From Eleusine coracana subsp. coracana (taxonomy: Eukaryota; Streptophyta; Magnoliopsida; Poales; Poaceae), in NCBI GenBank assembly GCA_032690845.1, contig CM064429.1:18061013-18125012 (forward strand): a DNA stretch of 64,000 bases, read 5' to 3'. Below are positions 34,801-44,896 of this stretch, piece by piece. Each line of letters opens with the position of its first letter. Within the stretch, counting starts at the first letter, position 1. The notes beneath the pieces were generated by a model. It saw nothing but the letters and a program-made list of their open reading frames with translations, had not been told where the DNA came from and made no database searches. The translations under genes and the position numbers were made by a program.

Positions 34801-36039
34801 CTCCTCTGCTAACATATCTGAAAAATCTGTAGACCAAAAACATTTATACTGAAGTATTTGTAAGAGTATTCTGACAAGGCAAGGTATGTGGTAGTGCAGA
34901 GCCTCCTGTAAAGTAAAATGACGTTAACTTTGCTTTTAACCGTGGATCATATACATATGCCATGCATGCGCACAGAGAAATCACTATATCAACTGAAACC
35001 TCACTAGAAACATTGTTGATAACTTCCACAGCAATGTGAGAGAAGAGCCAAAATGTTGCAGATAGCTAGCATGAAAATTCTTCCATGATTTTCTTCCATT
35101 ATAACTGAATAGGCACAAATAGATTACAACTACACGAAAAATAGCTAAATTAGATAAATACTGCAGCAAGAATAAGCTAAACGGCAGGCCAACAAAAAAA
35201 ATTACGATTAGAACCTAATGCATTTTTGATACATTGATGGTGACATGCAAATCATGTAATTAAGTTGGTTTTCTTAGTAACCAACATTGTCAAAATTAGA
35301 AGTATTGGCCAAAATTTATATGCTGACAATTTCCGTGGCCATTCGAGTAGGTAAATATTTGAGTAGTTTTACTATCCAAAATAGTTTGAGGATAATTTCA
35401 TAATTACACTTTTAATTAATAAATTTATGTTTATTTTCCTGATAGAAATATTAAGTCTATCAAATTTTTAAAACGTTAGTTCATCTTTTAAAAAATAAAA
35501 TATTAATTATTAATCAGATTATTAATATAACTTTATTTATAACAATAAAAACTAATTACTATAAATCTACAACTCTTATTTTTTCTGATATTACCCTTAA
35601 ATTGAAAAATTGCTAGCTAATAGTTATGATTTTAGATTATAAAATCTATACCGTAAGATTAAACTACTGATCAGTATTTGGACAGTAAACTCCTCATCAA
35701 TTTTTTCCCCTACTACACTTTATTCTGTCTTTAAAATTCTGAAGGAATCAGGTGAAATTTTCAGATTGTAATTATGTAGAAGTTCAATCATTCAGGTCGT
35801 ACTACAGGTGTATTAACAGAAGCTCTACTCGATGCAATGCAATGAAGTTGTTGCAGCATGATGACAATGATCCGAATACACTGTCCATAATGTACATCTA
35901 TGAGCACAATCACCGATCCCCAGTTAATCAGCACCTTGGACTGTCCACTCAACTTGAAGCGACTCGTAAGAGAAAGGAACATGATGTATCCGGTGTCGAA
36001 AATACATCAAAGAGACAACTGAACGACTCCTCCCAGTGA
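28876..36039 (+). CDS. NLR immune receptor fused to an AP2/ERF domain and a WRKY-like domain (4 exons)
   Basis: Exons are 28876-30942, 31076-33507, 34516-34635 and 35796-36039. All introns are GT-AG with phases 0, 2 and 2, and the total of 4863 bases is an exact codon multiple giving 1620 residues. The ATG at 28876 has good context (A at -3, G at +4). The order is EAR-like DVNLAP (92-97), AP2/ERF (123-180), coiled-coil-like segment (310-365), LRRs (about 500-675), NB-ARC (about 715-1015; P-loop GESGMGKTT at 730), second LRR region (about 1060-1495), WRKY-like domain (1520-1579) and a basic tail with RKRK (1597-1600). NLRs of this kind sense pathogen effectors in the cytoplasm or nucleus, and integrated domains are thought to act as baits. 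NB-ARC motifs are degenerate (DDSD, GNALC, MHE). A short form ending at the TGA at 33599-33601 is possible if intron 2 is retained. The exon joins come from sequence only. Confidence 0.85.
29242..29415 (+). other. AP2/ERF DNA-binding domain (within exon 1 of the NLR)
   Basis: Residues 123-180 read YRGVKKQPWGRYTAEI, then WLWLGTFDTAEQAARAYD, then REIRGSEAKTNFPY. All landmark pieces of the ERF fold are present: YRG, PWGRY, the WLG turn, RAYD helix and NFP. PWGRYTAEI and AKTNFP resemble the group VIII (EAR-repressor) ERFs. The loop before WLG is one residue shorter than usual (SEPDVKRWLWLG). The frame is open without any intron from here into the coiled-coil and LRR parts, which makes a separate ERF gene unlikely. 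Confidence 0.92.
29803..30900 (+). other. Coiled-coil-like segment and N-terminal LRR block (within exon 1 of the NLR)
   Basis: Residues 310-365 (AIRRLLQQLIHVRTTIS, then WFSRVELMMADVQDCLQALNYE) resemble the Rx-N coiled coil that normally starts a CC-NLR. Residues 500-675 are six or seven regular LRRs of about 24 residues (LDLSGCSSLAQLPASIG, LNLSCCYSLQTLPASLG, LDLSGCSALEILPVSF with variations). This block stands before the NB-ARC domain, in addition to the usual LRRs after it. Confidence 0.8.
31160..32080 (+). other. NB-ARC domain with variant motifs (within exon 2 of the NLR)
   Basis: P-loop GESGMGKTT is at residue 730. Kinase-2 reads LLLVLDDSD (804-812) in place of DDVW. RNBS-B is FIITTKN instead of VVTTRS. 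The GLPL motif is replaced by GGGNALCMKAL (895). RNBS-D is normal (FCSLFPKGYTF...RLWIAQGF). The MHD motif reads MHEL (1012-1015). The fold is complete, but several nucleotide-sensing positions are changed. Confidence 0.9.
33549..33785. mobile_element. Stowaway-like MITE inside intron 2
   Basis: CTACCTTTGTTCCATTGAAAG at the left pairs with CTTTCAATGAGATGGAGGGGG at the right, about 237 bp apart, flanked by TA on both sides (33547-33548 and 33786-33787). The termini resemble the CTCCCTCCGT ends of grass Stowaway elements. It lies wholly within the intron. Confidence 0.7.
34574..35913 (+). other. WRKY-like domain split by a conserved-position intron (exons 3 and 4 of the NLR)
   Basis: Exon 3 encodes DDGWTWNISCKTNIFGSRGS and exon 4 encodes SYYRC...EHNH. 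The join at Arg1540 (AG|G, phase 2) is the position of the conserved R-type intron of WRKY genes. The zinc ligands are C1545, C1553, H1577 and H1579, spaced C-X7-C-X23-H-X-H. That is group III spacing with the last Cys replaced by His. The signature WRKYGQK aligns to WNISCKT, so only Trp is kept. Confidence 0.85.
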
Positions 36040-36227
36040 GGCTTGGAGTTTGAAGGTATATGTGGCATGCCATCGCAGAGGTTACTTATTGGCCTAACTG
36101 GTATGCCGTCGTCCACAGGATTCAGCTTCACTATTTTGAGAAGGATTGTCCTGAACGTGGTGCCTAGGATTGTCTCCTGGACGCTGTGGAAATTTCGCTG
36201 GAAGATGGACGCTAGCCGCGAACGGGC

Positions 36228-36580
36228 CTTTATTGTAGTGGTAAGATGCCTTAGTAGCATCTTTTAGGTCCCGGGTTCGATTCCCAGCGAGAGCGAATTT
36301 TTGATCTAGGTTAAAAAAATTTCCTCGTCTTTCCCCTAAGCCAAAGCATGTGTAAGACCCAGTCTGAAGCCAATCGGTACGGACGTTGCTTCCGATTTAA
36401 AGGCTGGTACACTATAAAAAGTTCTCATACAGATTAAAAAAGGAGTCACCATGTCAGGAGGAGAGGGGGGTTTGAAAATTTTCTAGACCTATATGAGAAG
36501 GTCCTTTTTCTTAAAACAATGCCGTTGGAATGGTCTTACCCGACAGGTCTAATTTTTAATAGACGTTAGCCTAGGGCTGT
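36228..36580 (+). mobile_element. tRNA-derived SINE-like element
   Basis: An A-box-like TAGTGGTAAGATGCC (from 36236) and a perfect B-box GGTTCGATTCC (36274-36284) are followed by the body GAGCGAATTTTTGATCTAGG and a stretch ending near GTCTTACCCGACAGGTCTA (about 36532-36550) with a T-rich tail. The pattern fits a grass tRNA-derived SINE just downstream of the NLR stop codon (189 bp). The right border is approximate. Confidence 0.55.
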
Positions 36581-37049
36581 TTGAATCTTGCTGTCCAGTG
36601 AGGCAGATTGTTGGTACGTTGAGGCTTTTGCAGAAGAAACAATTCATTGTTGCCGCTATGCTTTGGTTACTGTGGTCGAAGAAATCCAGTTAATGCAGGG
36701 GAATAGCCGAGGAGAGATGGATGTGGATCTGTAACCTTGTTATTATGCTGCCAGCATTTTCATGACTTGTGGAAGTATTCATTTCAAGGGCAGAAGTAAG
36801 ATGCCCAAGTCCACTGAGATTATGTAATATCAGTATTGGATGCTCCATTTTAGAAATGTCGAATTTATTAAATGTTAATAATAGTTCATTTGAGGGAGAC
36901 TACTTGATAACACGATTCGGGATCGAGCCACGCCACCTGTAACACGTTATGATTTGACTCACAATCCCCCTCTACTTACCTTATTAGTCGGTGAGAATTT
37001 ACCCATGTGCTCACATTTTTTTTGTTAGAAAAATACACAAGGGACAGCC
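36581..37049. other. Possible LINE-type RNase H/zf-RVT fragment and intergenic DNA
   Basis: Around 36630-36680 the plus strand translates as QKKQFIVAAMLWLLWSKK, which resembles the tail of grass non-LTR polyproteins. It is very short and the rest is unrecognised. Confidence 0.25.
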
Positions 37050-38160
37050 TAAGGGTGTGTTTAGTTGGGCTGCGGCTATAAGAAAAAGCTGTTATGGATT
37101 ATGACTGTGAAAAAAGTAGTTGTAAGAAAAGCCAAAATCCGTTTGGTTGAGTAGTTGTAGCTTTTGTAAGAACTGTTTAATAAACCTCACATGTCATTCA
37201 TATTACTCACCACTCAAATATTTTCTTTTGTCATTGACAAGTTGACCCTACTTGTCAGATCCTTCTTCTATCTCTCTCTCTCTCTCCAGGCCTAACGCGA
37301 GAACGTTGCCGTCGTCTCCTCTCCTGCACCCGGCCACCGTCTCCTCTTTCACGCCCGGTGCCGCCTTCCCCGCGCCCGACTGCACCCTTCTCCTCCCCAA
37401 GCATGGCGTCGCCGCCGCCTCCCCTGCTCCCGACCTCGATGCTTCCACCCCGCGCCCGACGTCGTCGCTTCCCTCCCCGCTCCTGGCCGCCGCCTCCTCT
37501 CCCGTGCCCGGCACTGTCTCCCTTGCGCGCGGCTGCGCCCTTCTCCTCCCCGCGCCCGGTGTCGCCGCCGCCTCCCCTGCTCCCGACGTTGTCGCTTCCT
37601 CCCCACACCTGATGCTGCCGCTTCCTTCCTCGTGCCCGATGTCGTCGCCTCCTGCTCTCGGCCTTACTCTCAGCCACGAGTCCGGCACCGCCCTCCTCCC
37701 CACGCTGCCCTTCTCCCCTACGTTCGATGCCCTGCCTCCTCCGCCGCCCTCCTGCTCCCCCTGCCAGCCTCCTTCTCCTCCTGCCGCCGCCCTCGTTCTT
37801 CCCCGCAGTCTCCACCGCCATCGATTGGAGAGGGTGCAGCGGGGTTGGTGCTCGACTGGGGGCTGCATGGCCAGCATCAGCGCAACAGGGGGCCCGCCGA
37901 AGGCAGTGCGCTCTCATGAGAAAAGGAACCAAGGAGAAAAGAAATAAACCGGTATCTCATAAACGATGGCATTGCGGGTAATTTCAATGAAAATAACAAA
38001 GCTATAGTTGGTAGAAACACCTCCTTCTCTGCTGTGAGAAATGAACTAACATCAAAGCTGCTTTTACAAAAAGCAGTAGGCCATAACCGAGCCGTTTGGC
38101 TGGGCTTTTGGCTTTTACCTAGAGCCACAACACCTAAAAGCCTAACCAAACGGACCCTGA
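37050..38160. mobile_element. hAT-like non-autonomous element with GC-rich cargo
   Basis: Left end TAAGGGTGTGTTTAGTTGGGC and, on the minus strand, right end TCAGGGTCCGTTTGGTTAGGC form imperfect terminal inverted repeats. AAAAGCT/AGCCAAAA repeats lie inside them. The flanks GACAGC and GGCAGC may be a worn target duplication. The middle (about 37245-37900) is very GC-rich, with a repeat near 37408 and 37561 (GTCGCCGCCGCCTCCCCTGC) of about 153 bases. It is open in many frames on both strands, which looks compositional, or like captured and amplified host DNA. Confidence 0.55.
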
Positions 38161-39440
38161 GGCAGCAAAGGTAATCGGGTGCGGCATTAGATATCAGACT
38201 TGGGCGGGAGCGGTTCGGTCAATGGCTGTCACCATTATGTCATGAGTGACAAGAATATCACTTATTTGAATACACATAACAGTCCTCCAACTAAGTTGTA
38301 AGTTTATGTGCATCAATCTCTACACTTTATTAAAAGAGGTGAACATATCCATACAGTGTTGCACAATGTTATACAAGGTTACAACACGTGACTCCGTGTT
38401 GCATAAGATTCTAGAATTGATCTCAGTAAAATACGACTCATACTCAGGCTTGGTGTACGGGGTGACTTGGTGTTTACTCAAGATGTGACGATATTTTTTA
38501 TTTTTAGGATTTTAAAAAATATATGTAATATAATAATAATTATAAAAAATATTATTTAGAGTTTTAAAATATTGAAGCCTCTGACAACGCACGGGCAAGT
38601 TACTAGTTAAATTTATAAATAAGTTCGTTTCTAATATAATTTATTTATACGATTTTGAGCTACGTAATACTGATACGGCACCACACTACCGTGTCCAAAA
38701 CGCGGACGGACACAGAAACGATGGAGATCGATACGGGGCAGATGCATACGAAAGAAGTATCAGAGAAAACAAAAAAAGAAAGAAAATTTAGACACGGCGC
38801 CGGAGATGTCCTGGGCTGCATTAGATACGGCCCGTTGATTTGGTAATCAGCCCGTTAGGAACACGTAATAACCTAGCGTTCCATACTTCCAAGCTTAACG
38901 GTGCCCCATTCCACTCCGACGCTGCCGCCTGATGCGCGACGAGATCGACATTCGACCCTCTGACTGTGCAAACGGTGCGAAGTCGAAGTCGTCACCGCTG
39001 CGAACAGCACGAAGTCAATGCCGCTGCTCTTAGGAATATATGAACTGAATGGACAAGCTGCACGGTTGACGCTTAAGCATGCAGTACCAAGTCTGTTGCC
39101 ATTGCCCATTGTCGCCAAGCCAATCCCGAGCGAGCCAGCAACAATTCCTTGGTCTATTAAACTCTTTTATATATTATTTGTTTAGTATTTTCTTAATTCG
39201 AGACTCAATGTTATTCCGTTGCAACAGAATTGCAAGTATTTTTTAGATACTTCTTATATTTTTGCAAGTATTTTAAGATGTTTTTTGAATTTGTAAAAAG
39301 TATCTGTATCGGTTATTTTTGAAAAATAATGTATCAACATATCCATATTAGTCCAATACTGATATATGTATTCGTATCGGTGTCACATAGGTTTTGAGAA
39401 TAGATTGCTATGTAATAAATTAATTATTATTGAAAACCAT
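38161..39440. other. Intergenic stretch, nothing recognised
   Basis: AT-rich DNA surrounds a short GC-rich patch (about 38860-39010). No gene or element is recognised. Confidence 0.4.
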
Positions 39441-40150
39441 AGAGATGATGATGAGATAGCTAGAAGGTGATTATAGGCGTGATGGATCAACAAGGACATC
39501 AAAGTTAAGATGAAGGTCCAAATAATATTAACTTCAGGTCCGACTCGAAGTTTAGAAGCAGCCCCTACTAAAACGGACGCTCATATTGTATACGGATTGA
39601 GATTAAAATGTTCTACATATGCACGTAAAGTTTCGAATGCCACCGGTCTCACGTCCAAATTCGTCCAGAGTCGACGAAAACTGTTAACACATGTCGACAT
39701 CTAGAATTTGTCCCGATGCAGCGACACCCTATTTGGCTTTTAGATTGTGTATCTTGTTGAGCCCATTTAGGGGCGCATCTAGGGGTCCTTGCACGATCAT
39801 ATGGTGTTCATATATAGCCTTTGTCTCATCATTATGGTTTAGGTTTTGCTATAAAAAATAATTTTATGACTCATTGATTTATGAGACCCTAACTTTATAA
39901 GATTCAATATATATCTATAATTTTGTTGCATTTTTATTTGTTCTTGCTTGTGTTCTGAATTCACGGGCAAGGATTAATCTTCTTGGTGAGGTGAACCATA
40001 CATCATCGGTTGATAATCGAAGGAGATGTTGTGCTGTGATTGTAGGGTTCAAAAAGTGTTGTTCAGAAGCCGGTTTAATTTGTATTTTATGTCCATATTA
40101 ATCAAGTTTATTTGAATCTTTTAAAAAAATGGAAACTTTTGTCCACATTC
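39441..40150 (+). repeat. Possible LTR relic
   Basis: The run CATGTCGACATCTAGAATTT (near 39692-39711), then TTGAGCCCATTTAGGGGCGC (near 39757-39776), a CATATATAGCC box and a CACGGGCAAGGATTAATCTT tail resemble LTR sequence of grass elements. No second copy or boundaries are found here, so this is tentative. Confidence 0.3.
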
Positions 40151-40309
40151 ATGAGTACCCTGTCCATAAATTACATTCTGTTTCTGAAAAATCTATCTTC
40201 CTGTACTAACACTAACCAGCGACACAAAATTAACACACCGAGCTCATCTCCATCTCACGTGACTGTTACTACTACAAAAGCAAATACATAACTATATCAT
40301 GGCAACACC

Positions 40310-41465
40310 CTTGTACGTAAGTCGGAACAAAAAAAATCTCAATAAGAATAATAAGTGCAAGATAGATAAAGAGAGACATAATGATTTTTATCTAGGTTCA
40401 GTAATCACACTAAGTAGTTCCTACTTTTTCGATGAGGAGTCATACAAAGTAGTCGTGTCTCTTTTAACCCTTTTTTCCACCAAGCAATCACAAAGATCAA
40501 ACTTGGATTCTTTTTTTACTTGATTCTTTTCCTCCAGAGATAAATCGCACCTTCACAAATATCCTCGTCTCACTACAATAATTTGAGAGCTCAAGGGCGA
40601 TGTCTAGCCATCTAGGAGACCAAGTTCCCAAGAGTAATTAGCAAAACAAATCTTGTAGGGGAGGGAAAAAGTGTGCTCAATCTTTTGAATAGATGGATTG
40701 AAGCTTTTGATTGGTTGGATTTCTCTCACAAGTGCTCTGAATCTCAAGAACAAGTGTATAAGGGTGAGAGGGGAGCTAAAGCTGAATATGGAGTGAAATG
40801 TCAAAGTGTTCAACCCCTCCCACGAGCAAAGGGGAGGGATATATATAGACTAGTCTTAAAAACTAGCCGTTGGAGTGTATTTTAGTGGCTGACGAAACTT
40901 CCGTGGAAACCCAGGGAACTTTCATAGATTAAAAAATAGCCATTGCGCGGGCTAGGTTTGAACTGTGACATGGGATGACAGAACTTCTGTTATAGGCATC
41001 ACGAAACTTCCGTAACTCTCGGGTTGCAAAGTCACTAGGTGTGGCAGTGACGGAACTTCCGTCAAGAACTAACGAAACTTCCGTAACTTACTATTTGGCT
41101 CAGAATGATTGGCTCTTTTTGTTGTTTTTTGTAGCTAAATTTTTCCTTAAAGCTTTGATTTTGCTTGGTCACAATAATTCACTGAAAGCAAGATTAGTTT
41201 ACCCATCTAATAGTTCGATATTCCTATTACTCAAGAAATTAATAAAAAACAAAATATGAAAGCTCTTTTGAGTCCTTTTTCTTTTTTTTTTTGTAGAGGG
41301 ATAAACAATCTCACAAAGTGGGTTATGATATTATTTTGCTAATCTGCACATTCACTTCATATACATATTAGTGTACTTTTAATCTTATATCATCATTCAC
41401 CAAAACCCACTAGGAGGTCCTAGATGCATTTTCATGTTCCAATTTCCTTGATGTCATCTTTCATA
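40310..41465 (-). repeat. LTR fragment with GACGGAAGTTCCGTC palindromes, minus-strand copy
   Basis: Read on the minus strand, this region follows 57245-58330 block by block. The shared blocks are the start (TGCATCTAGG...TAGTGGGTTTTGGTG), the cluster of GGAAGTTTCGT/GACGGAAGTTCCGTC motifs (40890-41090), the leader (GAGAGAAATCCAACCAATC), and the end (GACTACTTTGTATGACTCC). Homology fades near 40310. No coding region follows it. Confidence 0.65.
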
Positions 41466-42646
41466 GGGATGAAAGAGGTAGGAAATGATTGGAAGAAAGC
41501 TCTTTTTTGTTTTTGCTTTCATATTTTTCTTTGAGAGTGAAATCGATAACAACATTGACAAAAACAAATACGACGTCGGTAGTTTGATAAAGTTGGAAAT
41601 AATATTATTATAACTAAAACGGATGATATCAATCAAGCATCTATATTAAAAAATATAATGAAAAACATGAATTGTGAAGTGTAACAACGATAAAATAAAT
41701 ATTTGGATAATCATGTATGTATAATAAGGAAAAAAACATTTTTATGATAAGTACTAGCGTAGTTGTATAGAGCTGTTGCAATGGTTTATAATTGGTTCCA
41801 AGAGTTTAATCTTTCTTCCATTGCCCTCTGCTAGGCGACAGCTGAACCCGAGCCCCATCATCATCACTTGTCAAATCTTCTTCCTGTAGTTTAGACGTGC
41901 ATTTGTTTATTTTTATGTGTAAGAAAAAATAGATAAAAGGACAAAGAACACGACAATACCTCAACTCTAAGAACATTCTTAATAGCCCCATGAACCTTAG
42001 AGATCAACAAACATTCAAGAAATATTCTTAGAATCTAAAAATAAGAAATAATTGTATTAGAAAAAAATTTATTTTAGGCTCGAAGGATCACTTGTCTTTT
42101 AGATGGATTAGCAATAATCAATATAGTCAACACGGTAATTATACATACATTTTTATGATAATTTTACGTGAATAAAAAATATGCAGAACCGATTGGAAGA
42201 CTTCAAAATTATTTTCAGCACCATTTGTATGAACTATTATCATTTTTACTTCTATTTTTTTGGAATATTATTTTAAAGTGAATGAGCCTTGGTAAACTAA
42301 TAATTATTGTTTTGCGTTCATCCCTAATCTTTTGGTCTTTTATGGTTGAAGGTGAAGGGGGAACGGTAGTCTCTGAATAAATGTGGTCATTTTTTTCATA
42401 AAAAAAGTAAAGATGGTCTCTGTCCTGGTATCATTTGTAGTCATAAACACATTCATGTAATATTCTTGTGAGAATAGAAGATATTTGCCGTCCTCTAAGG
42501 AGGCTTGGATCCAACTATAACATCAGTCCGAAGTGCGGATTTATGTGGTACTGATGGTTTATAGGGAGGGAGGGGGGGTGTAGTTCTGGCGAAGGACCGA
42601 TGAGCCGTATCCCACCAGATATGGATGAGTACTAAAAGAAAAAGTA
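41466..42646. other. AT-rich intergenic stretch, nothing recognised
   Basis: No open frame above background and no repeat structure is recognised. Confidence 0.4.
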
Positions 42647-42850
42647 CTCCCTCTGTTCTTAAATTATTATCCCTGTTGATTTTTTTCATCAACTTTGATC
42701 ATTCGTCTTATTCAAAATATTATTTTAAATATGTAAAATTTTAAATTATATTTTAATTTTATTTAATAATAAAACAAAACTATAACAACATATATGATAT
42801 TACTTCAAATTTTTAAATAAAACCTTTGGTCAAAATTAACTAAACATCAC
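42647..42850. mobile_element. Truncated Stowaway-like MITE
   Basis: ACTCCCTCTGTTCTTAAATT at the left is a Stowaway-type terminus, followed by TCATCAACTTTGATCATTCG and AT-rich filler typical of this group. No matching right terminus is seen, so the copy is probably broken. Confidence 0.5.
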
Positions 42851-43315
42851 ACAAGGCAAATCTCACAGAATCACTTTGTTGCCCTCATTAAACATCCCAC
42901 GTGATGTGTAGCTCCCGGTCTCCCTCCTCTTCATCTCTGCGCTGCTTGTTCAGATGGTTGCCGCGCAGCTCCCAGCTACCCTCTCTCCGCCATGCCCGCA
43001 AGATCCACTAAGCATCGCTGGCCTGGCCATCGCCGTTACGCCACCCGCTCCGACGAACTCATCTTTGCGGCCAAGCCCAGCGAATACGACGCCAAAGGTC
43101 GTTGCGTTGCTGCTCCTCATTCAGATTCTCGCCCTCCTTTTGAAGCTCCGCGCCCCACACCTAGCTGCACCGCACCGAGCTCAAGACCTCCCAAGTCGAG
43201 CTCGAAAACTAACGAGACGGTACCCTTCTTCGTGGTCACCAAGGTGCGTGGATCTGATAGGGAAAGGAGGAGGGGCGAAAGCAGGACAGAGGAGGAATGG
43301 AAGGGACGAGGCAGG
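42851..43315. other. GC-rich island, no gene recognised
   Basis: Positions 42940-43310 are GC-rich and open in two plus-strand frames (42954-43328 and 42992-43336). The translations are Pro/Ala/Arg-rich with no domain. It could be a captured gene fragment or a degenerate exon. Confidence 0.3.
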
Positions 43316-44500
43316 CACTACTACGTAACAATATAGTAACACATACGTGTAACACTTACGCATTGGTGTTATAATAAATTTTATAGCAACATAAAATTAA
43401 GTGTTACAAATAACTCTATAACACATAATTTTTATTTAAAAAAAATATATTACAAGAAATAGTTTTAATAATAAAATACTAATATTAATTAAAAGTGTTA
43501 CAAATATTACTACTTGTTGTAACATATCTAGTATAAATGTTACAAGAAAAATATTGTTGTAACACAAAATAGTATTGTAACAAAAATGTAACATATGTTT
43601 AATTTTTTGTCTGCTACTTCAATAGAAGATTTAATTTTTTTTATCTTTTAATAACTTTAGATCCAGATGCAAAATATTTTCTAAACCATGTGTTAGTGAT
43701 TTCATATTGGATAACACTCCATCCTCTCTAATGATTATAAAATAACTATATGTTTATGTTAATTAAAATTTTTCCTTAGCCTAGGTGAAAATGTCACATG
43801 TTTGAAAACTAAACACCTGAGTTCAAATTTTTATCAACAATGTATTATTTAGTTTTTACATTACAACTTATTTTTGTTTGGTACTACAGAAGCATCATAT
43901 GCTTTCGATGGTAAGCAGCTGAATATCAAAACTCACTTATATATCAATATATAAAGCAATATTATTTGACCTTTTTTAACAATAGTAATATAATTCAACA
44001 TTCATCACAACCAAACAACGATATTGTAACACACTCTCTCAAATAGTAACACATATATGTGTTACAATAGACATTAGTTGTATTTTCTTATACTATAAAT
44101 TCTATGTTTAGAAAACATAATCACAACCATGTCCTAGCTTAGTTGGTGTCATCATTAATCTTGAAGTATGTAACCAGAGTTCGATTCCTAGTATAAGACA
44201 TGATTTTATATTTAATGCTATTTTTTTGATATAATAAGTATAACACTTTTTTGTTAAGTAGTAACACATATATGTGTTACAATAGACTTTATTTGTGTCA
44301 TTGTTTCTTATAAAAAGTAACACATATATTTGTTACAACAGAATTAGTTTGTTTCATATTTTCTCAAAATCAATAACACATAAATATGTTACTATAGAAT
44401 ATGCTCTAATAACAGCACAACTTATATCATTTATTAAATATGTTACTATAAATTTTAATAACATTTTTTCTATCTCTAGTAATACATAATAATGTTGCTA
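43316..44500. mobile_element. CACTA-like element with GTAACACATATATGTGTTAC repeats
   Basis: CACTACTACGTAAC starts at 43316. Palindromic GTAACACATATATGTGTTAC units and halves follow on both sides (43335-43600, 44040-44070, 44262-44340), the arrangement of CACTA subterminal repeats. A tRNA-like module lies inside (A-box-like TAGCTTAGTTGG at 44135-44146, B-box-like AGTTCGATTCC at 44178-44188). The right terminus is not clear (about 44500). Confidence 0.5.
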
Positions 44501-44896
44501 GAAGGGTGACCTGACACAATGGGGGGATGTGCGCTAACACCGCAGCCGTGCTCCTCATCTTTGCTCTCGGGCATGAAGGCGAGACCTAGCTTGGTTGTGC
44601 AGGGAGAGAGAGAGAGAGGTTGGGACCAATGAGAACGACGACTTCGGGAGGCCGAATGGATGAGGATTGAGGAATGCTTGGCTAGGGATGGACGCACAAT
44701 AGATAGATGTGGGCTCAACTGTGGGTGCAAGTTGCAAAGGCCACAGTCTTCACGAAACATTTTTTTAACTCTAGAGCGTCACTCTTCACGGTACCGAGGA
44801 AGTACCGTTATTTAAAATTAGCTCAACATACTATTTAAAAATAGTTTATATATGAAAAGTTTGAAAAAACTTTTCTAAAAATACCGTTAATATAGT
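44501..44896. other. Intergenic stretch, nothing recognised
   Basis: A moderately GC-rich patch at 44510-44760 has open frames on the minus strand but no recognisable domain. Confidence 0.35.

Noticed and set aside
36228..36300. Functional tRNA gene
   Set aside because: A and B boxes are present but cloverleaf stems are not, and the downstream body is SINE-like. The same applies to the tRNA-like modules at 28.04, 44.14, 56.72 and 19.66 kb.
37252..37947. Several long overlapping open frames on both strands (up to 231 codons)
   Set aside because: Open in many frames because of GC-rich Pro/Ala/Arg repeats inside a hAT-like element; no domain and no consistent frame.
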